Shown piece by piece: positions 7,211 to 17,200 of a DNA stretch of 17,455 bases (the first letter of the stretch is position 1; every line of letters starts with the position of its first letter). The position numbers were made by a program, and so were the translations under genes. The stretch comes from Pinguiococcus pyrenoidosus (taxonomy: Eukaryota; Sar; Pinguiophyceae; Pinguiochrysidales; Pinguiochrysidaceae), in assembly GCA_019677205.1 (NCBI GenBank), contig JAAMXY010001192.1, positions 1 through 17,455 of the forward strand. The letters are read 5' to 3'. The notes beneath the pieces were generated by a model. That model searched no databases, was not told where the DNA came from, and worked only from the letters and a program-made list of their open reading frames with translations.

Positions 7211-9656
7211 ATGGCGTTTTCGGCGCTGCTTCGCGTCCCCAGGCCTTTTGAGCGGCTGGTAAGATGTGGTCGCGCATTTTCCACTGGCGCGTACCCTCCT
7301 GCGTGGTTGGAAGCGGCTGGGAAAGAGCTGCGGAACAAGACGGTGGCGGATCTTGAGCGACGCACGCCCGAGGGCATCTTGATGAAGCCGTTGTACACCC
7401 ACGAGGACATGACGGATCGCGTGGCTGCGGAGAGCAACGCCGCAGGTGTGGCACCGTACACGCGCGGCCCGTACGCGACGATGTACGCCGGACGACCCTG
7501 GACGATTCGGCAGTACGCCGGATTCAGCACCGCGAAGGAGAGCAACGAGTTCTACAAGAGCAACCTCCGCGCCGGCCAGCAGGGCCTCAGCGTGGCCTTC
7601 GACTTGGCGACGCATCGTGGCTTCGACAGCGACCACGAGCGCGTGGTCGGCGATGTTGGCATGGCTGGCGTCCCCGTAGACACGGTGGAGGACATGAAGG
7701 TGCTCTTTGACGAGATTCCGCTGGACAAGATGAGCGTCTCGATGACCATGAACGGCGCGGTGCTCCCCGTGCTGGCCTTCTACATCGTGGCTGCCGAGGA
7801 GAGCGGCGTCTCCCTGGAGAAGCTCAGCGGCACGATCCAGAACGACATCCTGAAGGAGTTCATGGTGCGCAACACGTACATCTACCCGCCGAAGCCGAGC
7901 ATGCGGATCATCGAGGACATCTTTGGATTCACGTCCGAGTACATGCCGCTCTACAACAGCATCAGCATCAGTGGGTACCACATGCAGGAGGCGGGCGCGG
8001 ACTCCATGATCGAGCTGGCGCTCACGCTGGCAGACGGAATCGAGTATGTACGCTGCGCGGTAAAGGCTGGCCTGGACGTGGACAAGGTGGCACCGCGCCT
8101 CAGCTTCTTCTTTGCGATGGGCATGAACTTCTACACCGAGGTGGCGAAGCTTCGCGCGGCCAGGCGCCTGTGGGCGCACCTCATGCAGGAGAACTTCCAG
8201 CCGAAGAACCCCATGTCGTGCGTGCTCCGGACGCACTGCCAGACCAGTGGATACAGCCTGACCGAGCAGGATCCGTACAACAACGTGGTGCGCACCACGG
8301 TCGAGGCCATGGCGGCCGTCATGGGGGGCACCCAGTCGTTGCACACGAACGCCTTCGACGAAGCTCTGGGACTGCCCACCAAGTTCAGCGCTCGGATCGC
8401 GAGAAACACGCAGATCGTCCTTCAGGAGGAGACGGGAATCACCAACGTTGTCGACCCTTGGGGAGGCAGTTACATGATGGAGTCGCTCACCGACGAGCTC
8501 TACGAGGGCGCGCGGGCGCTGATCAACGAGGTCGAGGAAATGGGCGGCATGACCAAGTACATCGACTCCGGCCGAGCCAAGTTCATCATCGAAGAGGCAG
8601 CCACCAAGAAGCAGGCCAGGATCGATTCCCTCCAGGAGACCGTCGTCGGCGTGAACAAGTATGTGATGAACACGGACGACGAGGACAACGTCAACATTCT
8701 GAGCATCGACAACAGCAAAGTCCGAGCCGAGCAGGTAAAAGCACGCGAATCGCGCCAGGGATCCCCGGACTTTCCCACCCATCCTCAACGTGTTCGGTTT
8801 TGGATCTTTTCTTCTTCACTAGATCGAGGCCCTCAACAAGGTGAAGCAGAATCGTGACGAGGCCAAGGTGAAGGAGGCGCTTGACGCGCTTCGCGAGAGC
8901 GCGAAGTGCCAGACAAGCACCAGTCCGGGCAACAACCCGCAGAATCTCCTCAGGCTCAGCATCGAAGCTGCTAGAGCGAGAGCCACCCTCGGTGAGATCA
9001 GTGCTTCGCTGGAAGACGTCTGGGGCCGCCACGTACCGTCCTCGGAGGTGGTCAGCGGAGCATACTCCACGAGCTTCAAGGACAATGGGGCCAACGATGA
9101 GTTCGATCGCATCTCCGCCAAGGTCGCGGCCTTCGAAGAAGCGTACGGCCGGCGCCCACGCGTGCTCGTCGCAAAAATTGGTCAAGATGGGCACGATCGC
9201 GGCGCGAAGGTCGTCGCATCGGGATTCAGCGACCTGGGCTTCGACGTCGATGTCGGACCGCTTTTCCAGACGCCAGAGGAGGTTGCGATGCAGGTGCCGT
9301 GCTCCATCACGATCTGTCCCAGATTCGGGTGCCAAAAGGGGCCCTAGTCTCGGAGGCTTACGCGTCGTTGCTCTCCCCGCCAGGCCATCGACGCTGACGT
9401 CCACGCCGTCGGTGTCAGCTCGCAGGCCGCTGGACACCGCACTCTCATTCCTGCCCTTCAGGCGGCCCTGCACAAGGCAGGCGCAGATGACATCATCATC
9501 TTCTGCGGAGGCGTTATCCCTCCGCAGGACTACGACTTTTTGAGGAGCGAAGGTGTGAAGGGAATCTACGGACCCGGATCGAAGGTGACGGAAGCCGCAG
9601 AAGACGTCCTGGAGTGCATTACAGAGCAGATTGGCGACAGCGCTGCCACGGCCTGA
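7211..9656 (+). CDS. MUT: Methylmalonyl-CoA mutase, mitochondrial, B12-dependent
   Basis: Adenosylcobalamin-dependent isomerase that interconverts (R)-methylmalonyl-CoA and succinyl-CoA, linking propionyl-CoA breakdown to the TCA cycle. Exons 7211-8734, 8823-9293 and 9384-9656 join in phase 0 to give 755 residues (human, 750). The first 35 or so residues ([25 protein letters not shown]) are Arg-rich without acidic residues, as in a mitochondrial transit peptide, which supports ATG 7211. The barrel carries [51 protein letters not shown] and VDPWGGSY. The C-terminal cobalamin domain has the DxHxxG motif in GQDGHDRG, with the predicted lower axial ligand at His632, followed by [16 protein letters not shown] and [13 protein letters not shown]. 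Barrel and B12 domain are in one chain, as in animal enzymes. Introns are 88 and 90 bp. Nothing suggests inactivation. Confidence 0.98.
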
Positions 9657-9881
9657 TGCATCCCCAGAGGGATGAAAGCGTCGCAAGCCTAAGGTTCCGC
9701 AAGATGGTCGCAACACTGAAAGCGTTGCGGGGACTCCCTGTTTCGGGCCAGGTCAGGAAGGGTATTCTCGATGCGAACGCAGATGCGTTCTATAACGTGA
9801 GGAGCAGTCCGAATAGCGGGTGAAGAGACTTGGCCGCCTGCGCCATGATAGTCATGCCCCTGAAGATATCTCGAGGTAGCC
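9657..9881. other. Convergent intergenic region, mutase / ankyrin-WW gene
   Basis: The two stop codons (9654-9656 plus, 9882-9884 minus) are 225 bp apart. No AATAAA signal, repeat, tRNA-like fold or further gene was recognised, so it is described only as shared 3' flank. Confidence 0.5.
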
Positions 9882-11833
9882 TTAATGATAAAAGCCCAGG
9901 CCGAATGTGGCTTCTTTCGTGACGTAGGTCTTGTTGACAGCGTAATCCGCGGGCTCCGCCCATTGTGATCGACGTGTAATCTGTATCGTGCACCATCTGA
10001 GCTTGGCTTCTTCCGCGGTGTCAAGGTGATGAAGCTCGACTTCAAGACCCTGCCATACCTTGTTGTAGAAGAAAGTCTTCTTGGACACCTTGTCGATGTA
10101 CGGAAGCCACTGGCCACGTGGATCACCAGGAAGCACCGCTGATGGCGTCTGCTGAGAAAGTTCGGCAGATGAGATCGTCAACTCGAACTCCCGGACCTCC
10201 TCAGCCCCACCTTTCTTCCTCTTCGCGCCGCCGCTTCCATCGCAGCTCTCCGCTGCTGCTCTTCAATCTCTAACCTCTTGTCAATGCTCGCCTTCACGCT
10301 GCCTTTCAGAATTGCCAACGAGGCTTCCTCAGGTTCCGCTCCTTGATCCAGCAGAACGTTCACCATCTAAAGGCACGGAATCGTGGCGCCGTTAAACAAG
10401 GAGATCTTGCAGGTCCTCCCGCGCGGGGGGGCCTCTTCCAGCTTCGGATGCTGCTGCTGACCTGGAGATGGTTTTGTTCGCACGCAAAGAACAAGGCCGA
10501 CTTCTTCGCGTAGTTCAGAGATCGGACATCCGCTTCAAACTCGAGCAAAAGCTGGACGCAGTCGAAGTGGCCAGCCCTGCACGCGACGTGGAGCGCAGTA
10601 TTGCCTTCGGCGTCGCGGGACTGTAGCGGAATCGCCGTTTCCTCCAGCAGGTACTCGACGCACTGTTTGGCCATTCCCGTTAGTGTCTTTGCAAGTCTTT
10701 GCAAGTCTTACAACTACCAAAACACTGTGGGCAGGATGAATCGCACCTCCTCTCGACCATACTCACAAGCAAAGTGCAAGGCGCTCTGGCCCGTCTCGCA
10801 ACGATGTTCCAAGTCTGCACCGGCTTCTACAAGGCTCACCATGGCCTTCAGCCAGCCCCACGCCGCGGTCAGCAACAGCGGCGTGTACCCATGGAAGTCA
10901 ACATAGTTTGCGTCTGCTCCATTCCTCAGCAGGATCTGAACCATTGCTTCTCTTTGCGCCTGGCCGCCTGGGGCGGACGCGGATGACACTCGCTTTTCGA
11001 CGAACACTGAGCGCCGAGGCAACGCGGACTCACCTGGCCGAATCCAGTCCGAGTCGAGCTCGATGGCCAGCGGCTCTTCGCTTCTGGCATTCCCAGTTTC
11101 CGCATCAACGCCAAACGTTCTGCCGCAGAAGGTGTCGTGGGGAGCGGAGAGTACCCTCAGGAGAGCTGTTCGCCCCCTCTCATCCTGTTTGTCGACCTCG
11201 ATCTCGGTCTTGTCGAAGATGGAACGGTTTCCAGGGCTGAGCAGGAAAGTGAGCATGGGCAGGTAGCCTTCCTGGCACACGACGTGAAGCACCGTCATAA
11301 GCTGCCACTCGGCCTGAAACTGCTTGTTGATCTTCTCAGAGGATAAGGCAAAAGACGTCACGGGTTTCGAATGGGACGACTCGCAGGGCAGTGCGGCGCA
11401 CCTGATTGAAGTGCCCGATGACCCACTCTCGGAATGCGCGCATGTTGCCTCTTGCGACCGCCTCGAGAATGCGATTCTCCCGCCTGATGCGCGGGTCGAA
11501 CTCGGTCTGAGCCGCGCTCTTCTCCGCAATCTCCTGCGCCTGTGGGCGACGCGTCCATTCCCAACAAACATAGCTGAGCCAGGAAGATGCGGGTGGATCT
11601 CCTCCCCAGCCACCAAGGCAACGTACCCGCTTTCGTGACGAGAGGACAAGTGGGTCGTACGCGCCCTCTGCACGCGCAGCAAGAAAGTCCATGATCCCCG
11701 TCGCGAGGGAGTTCTCCCGGCGGAGACTGGCGGCCTCGGCCTCCTCCTTCTCCTCCCCTTCCTCGACAGCAGGAGGCGGCTGGTCGAACTGCGCCACCCG
11801 GTGCGGCCGCACCAGGCTCAGCAGCAGACCCAT
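9882..11833 (-). CDS. Ankyrin-repeat protein with C-terminal WW domain
   Basis: I do not recognise a named family. Seven exons in transcript order (11833-11627, 11539-11402, 11334-10747, 10662-10462, 10366-10211, 10151-10059, 9980-9882) join to a 493-residue protein. All six introns are phase 0. Residues 1-69 are an acidic, probably flexible leader (EEGEEKEEAEAAS). Ankyrin repeats run from about residue 90 to 390, with classic units DFHGYTPLLLTAAWG, ETGQSALHFACEYG and AEGNTALHVACRAGHFDCVQ, and a longer insertion near 170-215. A basic/charged helix (about 400-430) precedes a WW domain (about 443-472): Trp445, Tyr448, FFYN and Trp468 with following Pro fit the fold. Splicing out 9981-10058 is what creates the WW domain. 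Such proteins usually scaffold proline-rich partners; target and location are unknown. At 11335 an acceptor three or more bases later is possible. Confidence 0.85.
10686..10705. repeat. Two tandem copies of TCTTTGCAAG in an intron
   Basis: Two perfect 10-bp copies (10686-10695, 10696-10705) and a partial third lie inside the ankyrin-WW intron at 10663-10746. It is probably a local duplication with no assigned role. Confidence 0.7.
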
Positions 11834-12182
11834 TTCTGCCTCTAGATCCGCCCAGCTCCCACAGCTCAGAGAGGCCGCAGCTCAAGCGGCAGTGCCGCCA
11901 TGCGGCGTGGCGCGGCGTGGCGTGGCGCTGCGGTGCTTCCATGCAGTGGTCCGGGAATGGTCCGGGCCAGAGTCTCGCCTCTATAGTGCTTCCTTCCATA
12001 CCGCCCATGACACCACGTGGACACGAATCGCAGGTGGAACCCTCCGGTTTGCTCCAGAACCCGGCCGCGGGGCTCCGCGGATCTGTAGTTAACATCCGCC
12101 GGTATTTGTATCCTATTACCATCCTTCGCGCCCAGATGGCCTTTCTGCGCGCGTCTGCCGCCCGGACGCCACAGCGCCCAGA
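11834..12182. promoter_or_regulatory. Divergent intergenic region, ankyrin-WW / acetyl-CoA transporter
   Basis: These 349 bp separate the two divergent start codons (11833 minus, 12183 plus). They contain the GCGTG-type pentamer repeat at 11905-11929 and an A/T-richer patch near 12090-12125, about 60-90 bp before the transporter ATG. No TATA box or RNA gene can be named with confidence. Confidence 0.5.
11905..11929. repeat. Short GCGTG pentamer repeat
   Basis: GCGTG, GCGCG, GCGTG, GCGTG, GCGCT: five pentamers in register, three of them exact. The unit is that of the (RCGTG)7 array at 1127-1161. It lies upstream of both flanking genes, about 70 bp from the ankyrin-WW start codon. Confidence 0.65.
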
Positions 12183-14085
12183 ATGTCTGTGGTACAGCGG
12201 CGCAGCAGACGCACCGACGCCGAAGCCTTAAGCACTCACGACGGGGAGGACCTCAAAGTGCAAGGTGCGCGTTTGAAAACCCGCCTCGTTTGGCGGTGTC
12301 TCCCTCGGTTGTTTGACAAGTGCGCAAACGTCTCTTATTCGTGCATCCTATTGCGCCTCAGTGGCCGGAGAGGAGGAGCCCAAGGCGGGAGAAACGGACT
12401 GGATGAAGGATGGCGGCAGTCTGGCGCTATTGCTGCTGCTCTATACGCTCCAAGGCATCCCGATGGGCCTGAGCGGCAGTATTCCCTTCTTGCTGCAGAA
12501 GCGGATCTCGTGGACGCAGCAGGGCACTTTCAGCATGGTGACCTGGCCGTTCTCTTTGAAGTTGTTTTGGGCGCCGCTGGTGGACGCGATGTATGTCGAG
12601 GCCTTCGGACGCCGCAAATCCTGGCTGGTGCCCGTCCAGCTGCTCTGCGGCTTCCTCATGATCTGGGGCCAGTACCAGATCGACGCCTGGCTGGGAGAGA
12701 GCACGGCGGACGGCCAGCAGACGGAGCCGGACATCAAGGTGCTCACCATGTACTTCTTTGTGCTCTTCTTCCTCATGGCGACCCAGGACATCGCCGTGGA
12801 CGGCTGGGCATTGACCATGCTGAGCCGAGAGAATCGGGGCCTGGCGAGCACGGTGAATTCCGTCGGGCAGACCCTTGGCTACTTCACGGCCTACGTGGGC
12901 TTCTTGGCCCTCAACGATGCGGACACGTGCAATCGGTGAGACGACGTGGGGGACGCGACGTGCTGCCTCCCGGGAAGCGGTGCTAACTAGCCGGTCTCGG
13001 TCGCGTCGTTCATGCAGGTTCTTTCGCGCGGTGCCCCAGGAGGAAGGGATCGTGTCCCTGGGGGGATTCATGGCCTTCTGGGGCTACGTCTTCGTCTTCA
13101 CCACGCTCTACGTCGTCCTTTTCAAGAGGGAGGACGACCGCAGCGAAGATGAGCCAGTGGAGAGCATCACGGGAACGTATCGAGGCCTCCTGAAGGTTTT
13201 GCAGCTGCCCTCCGTGCAGCAGCTTTGCATCGTGCTGCTGACCTGCAAGGCAGCTTTTGCAGCTGCGGATGCAGCCACGAGCCTGAAGATCGTCGAGTAT
13301 GGCATGCCGAAGGAGGAGCTCGCCTTCTTCACGACCTTCCTGGGGTCAGCAGGCATCTTCCTGCCGGCCCTGCTCGGAAAGCTGATTGCTGGGCACGCGG
13401 TAGGCACCCCTTCGCCTTGCTCTTGGCCGACCGGCTGTCTCACTCGAAGGCCCTCTGTCTTCTTGGTTCGCAGCCTTTGAATTCCTGGCGGTGGGCGTAT
13501 CCGCTGCGGTTGATGGTGGGCCTCTTGTACGCGGTCCTCGTGCCGTTGTCCAGCGCCACTTACGCCACGTCGAGCGAGCATCCCGTCATGGAATACCTCA
13601 AGATCCCCACGCTCACGGTGAGCAAGGCGACTTTCGCGGCCTTCTTGGTCGCTTCCGTGCTGCTGCACGAGGTCGCGTCCTCCACCATGTTCGTCTCGCA
13701 GATGGCCTTCTTTGCGCACGTGAGCGACCCGGCCATGGGCGGCACGTACATGACGCTGTTGAACACAATTAGCAACTTGGGGTCCAAATGGCCGAATATG
13801 GCCTCTCTCTACCTGATGGATCCCCTAACGAAGCGCCAATGCCTCGGAGTCACTTCAGCAGTAGAAGCATTCCGGAATGGGGAAGAGTGCTCCGGTCTTG
13901 ACGAAGCCTGGTGCAACGACATCGGCGGGACGTGCCGTGTCACACGAGATGGATACTTCGTGCAGCTTGCTTTTTGCACCGCCGTCGGGGTTTTGTGGCT
14001 GCTTCTCTTCAGCGGAAGCTTGAGAAGACTCCAGAATTTGAAAGATGCAGCATGGCGAAGCGCCGGCTTGGCGCGAGAGAAGTAA
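12183..14085 (+). CDS. SLC33A1: Acetyl-CoA transporter, SLC33A1/AT-1 family
   Basis: Multi-pass membrane protein of the major facilitator type. Family members carry acetyl-CoA from cytosol into the ER/Golgi lumen for acetylation of glycans and proteins. Exons 12183-12264, 12362-12935, 13018-13399 and 13474-14085 join to 549 residues, the same length as the human protein. Exon 1 encodes a basic, Ser-rich leader (MSVVQRRSRRTD). It was chosen because the frame before the intron acceptor at 12361 has no ATG and the phases agree; ATG 12402 is the fallback start. Signatures: YTLQGIPMGLSGSIPFLL, WPFSLKLFWAPLVDAMYV, FGRRKSWLVP, ATQDIAVDGWALTMLSREN, STVNSVGQTLGYF, ADAATSLKIVEYGMPKE, VSDPAMGGTYMTLLNT and SNLGSKWP. 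About twelve hydrophobic segments are visible. The Cys-containing loop near the C-terminus (ECSGLDEAWCNDIGGTC) resembles the human one. Introns are 97, 82 and 74 bp. Confidence 0.95.
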
Positions 14086-14266
14086 GCGAATGTCATAGCA
14101 AACAATCCAAAAATTCCGTACACCAGAGAAGATTCTAGCGACGCGCCTATCACGAGGCTACCTTCTACAACCGCTCTTCTGCAACGCAACACCGACAAAG
14201 CTGCTACCTGATCGGAGACCTGCGCAAGCCTGAAATCCTTCTCACCGCACGGACTCGATACGAACA
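14086..14266. other. Convergent intergenic region, transporter / SHPRH-like gene
   Basis: 181 bp separate the stop codons of the transporter (14083-14085, plus) and the SHPRH-like gene (14267-14269, minus). It is somewhat A-rich after the transporter stop (near 14098-14113). No clear poly(A) signal, repeat or gene was seen. Confidence 0.45.
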
Positions 14267-17200
14267 TCAGAGCGTGTACTTCTCGAAGAGGATCTGGAAC
14301 TTTTCCAAGGACACGTTCTCACCAGATCCGGAAATGCTGCCTGCGTGGCGGTATGGCTTTCAAGTTTAGCGAGGCTGCAGCAAGCGAGGGAGGCAGGATG
14401 TCACGCAACCTACCTTTGTGCCCGGCTTCTTCGTGGATCTCGAAGCTGCTCATCTGAGAGAAGGTCTCCGCCCGCATCTTGTCGAGACCCTCCTCGATCG
14501 TATCCTGCACTATGAGCCTGTGGACGCAGGTCTCCTTTGTTTGGCCGATGCCTGGGCACCGAACATTCCGAGAGCATCCAAGACGACCGACAATAGGTTA
14601 GCGAAGCGCCTCAGAAGCCGCCGGTGCAACGGCAAAGCTCTGGGGGAACTTACGATGAACTCGGTTGATCGCCTGGGCGTCGAGGGATGCGTTCAACACC
14701 GGTTCGATCATGATGACGTGCTTGGCGCAAACTAGGGTGAGGCCCTGTCCACCAGCTCTGAGAGGCAGCAAAAGGCATTGAATCTCCTGGAGGGACAGAA
14801 GCAGCAGACATGCGATCGCGATTGAGAAAACACGGCAGCAGCATCTCCGAGTTCGGCAGTTGTGCGCAGCACGTTACCGGCCGTGTTTCGAAGGGCTTGA
14901 TCGCATCACGAAGCCGTCGCTTCGTCTTCATCTGGGTGTAGGTGATTCCGTTCGCCTCGAATGCGGTGGAGCACACCTGCAGCATCTTGTCCCACTGGCT
15001 GAAGATGACGCATTTCTCATCCGAAGGCAAGCTTCGCACGATGCGCACAAGCGCTGCGACCTGAGATCGGCAACAGGGTTACACGCGAAACCCAACGAGC
15101 TTCTTCCCCCTGGTGCACACGAACCTTGCTTCCGAAGCTGCCCTTCACAGCAACATGACCGGCGTCAGCGCCAGGAGTCTTTACGGACGAGGCCTTGGAC
15201 GAGATGGTGATGCGCATGTCGGAAAGACTGCAGGTACGCTTGCACAGCGGGCACTCAGGACGCCGCACTCCGAACTTGCACATCCGCTGGAAGCAAAAAC
15301 TGTGCACATAGTGCGCACAGGGGTAGATGGCGACATCTTGATCTTCTTCGGGATCGAAGGCGGAGAGGCAGATGGGGCACTCCTGCAACCTGCCCTCGTT
15401 CAAGCTCTCCTCCGCCCGATTCTGCAAGAAGGAGAGCTGCCGGGAATGCTCGTCGAGCTCCTTCTCGTACATGCTCCTCTTCAGGTCATACATGGCGCGC
15501 CTCTGAAGCGCCTCCTGGCGAGACTGGAGAAAGGCTTCCTGGTGCGCCTTCAGGAAGGGCATGGTCTCGCCAGGTCGCAGCAGCTGCAAGGGGGTCATCG
15601 CGGAAATCAGCTCGTCTTTGGCGCTCAGTAGGTGCTGCTGAGCAAGCTGCAGTCGCGACGCGCAGAGGCGCTCCTTGTACCACATGCCGAAGTCGTCCTG
15701 CCCGCCTGCGCGCCGCCCCGTGAGAGCGGAGTGCGCAAGGGCAGCGTCACCGGCAAGCCTGAGCAGGTTCGCGACCCGAGCGTCGAGGGGTAGACGCCGC
15801 AACGCGTCTCTTGCCCACTTCGACAGTAGCTCGATCACCACGACAATTGGCGAGGGGTCGTTGAACTCCCTGAATTGGATGCTTCGGAACTCGCCCGCGT
15901 TGTCCATCCTGTCAGCATCCCCAGCAAGGATAATCTGCCGCCGCAGGTATGCGGCATTTCCTTTCGCTTCCCGGCGCCCTCGTGCGAGCTCGGCCTCGAA
16001 CTCGAGCATGGCGCTCACGCGCTCGCAGTTCGGGCAAGGGGGGCCCGTCTTGCCCCAGTCCAACCGACACTCACCGCAGTCCGCGTTGAGGCTGGTCTCC
16101 TGCTCAGAGGGCGCAATCGTGGCTGCAAGCATCTTTCTGCGCAGGTTGCCAAGCTTTGCCCCGAGGCTCTTCAGATTCTGCCCCAGGAAGGCGGAGAGGG
16201 CTTTCGCGCTGTGCAGAGGAACGCCATACGTTCTCTGAAAGACAGCTACGGCGGAGTTCGCCGCGCTCCCGTTGGTCCGCTCGGCAAGCCGACCCAGGTG
16301 GTTGTCTAGATACTCGTGGAGATTCTCCCACAGGGCGCCATCTTCGTGAGCCACCGCGAGGAGGACCTCGTGCCATCTTGTATCATCCGGAGACGGGGGG
16401 GGCGCGCCTTGATAGGCTTCGTAGAGCTTCCTGGTGGCCGCTCGGACTTTCTGCATTTGATTCTCCGCCGCTCTCTGGGAGGCCAAGAAGTGGCGGACTT
16501 CCTGAGATTTCAGTAGCGCCCGCTCCTCAAGGAACCGCTGCTCCCCACTGCGGCATCGATCTTCCAAGGCCGAAAAGTTCTCCGCAGACGATCCTGCCAG
16601 GTCTTCGGCTCGAACAAGTTGCATCATGTTCCTCATCGCGTGCATGACTTGCAGCGAGTCGACGTCGATGGTGGCCTGGAAGAGGTTGACGCCCACGTGG
16701 CAAGCAGCGGATGTGAGCCCTGCGGGACGCTTCTCTTCGACGGCATGCTCGGAGCTCGCGGCATACACGTGAAGTGCTTCGACTTCAACGAGCCATGCCT
16801 GGGATTTCACCGATGCGAACCTGTCCGAATCCCACTGGAAGGCCTTGCCACTGTCGAGGCTACTCCTGTCGATCGGCGGTAGCGACAGCGATGCAAGACT
16901 GGTGAATGACCCTCCAGGTCCGCGGTACTTCAAGGAACACCTGGCAATCGAGACGCGCACTGCGGCCCTCACAGGCAGGAACGTCATCGCGACCTTCACG
17001 ACCTTTTTACGAGAAGCCAGCTCGGTCCCCGCGAACTCCATGGAGGCGCGCAAGGGGGTCTCCAATGTATGCACCGCGTTCTCATCAAACTGTAGCGTGT
17101 CTCGCAGACGCCAATCGAGAACCGCTGTGAACTTGCCGAGCGCCTCGGAGCTCGAAGAAGCCAGCCTCCCACATCCAGATACGTTGACCTGGGAGAAAAT

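Noticed and set aside
7097-8788. 563-codon open frame on the - strand opposite methylmalonyl-CoA mutase
   Set aside because: It is the antisense of the highly conserved mutase exon. Its His/Val/Leu-rich composition follows from codon bias; no domain is visible.
9657-9881. Possible tRNA or other small RNA gene in the convergent gap
   Set aside because: No A-box/B-box pair or cloverleaf could be formed by eye, and no other RNA signature was seen.
12402-12404. ATG 12402 as the transporter start
   Set aside because: It would leave almost no residues before the first membrane segment. The exon at 12183-12264 splices in phase to the frame and supplies a proper N-terminus; kept only as a fallback.
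4302-14085. Functional cluster for the secretory pathway (AP-1 sigma, SLY1, acetyl-CoA transporter)
   Set aside because: The genes are interleaved with unrelated ones, have separate promoters and opposite strands, and serve different steps; adjacency looks coincidental.
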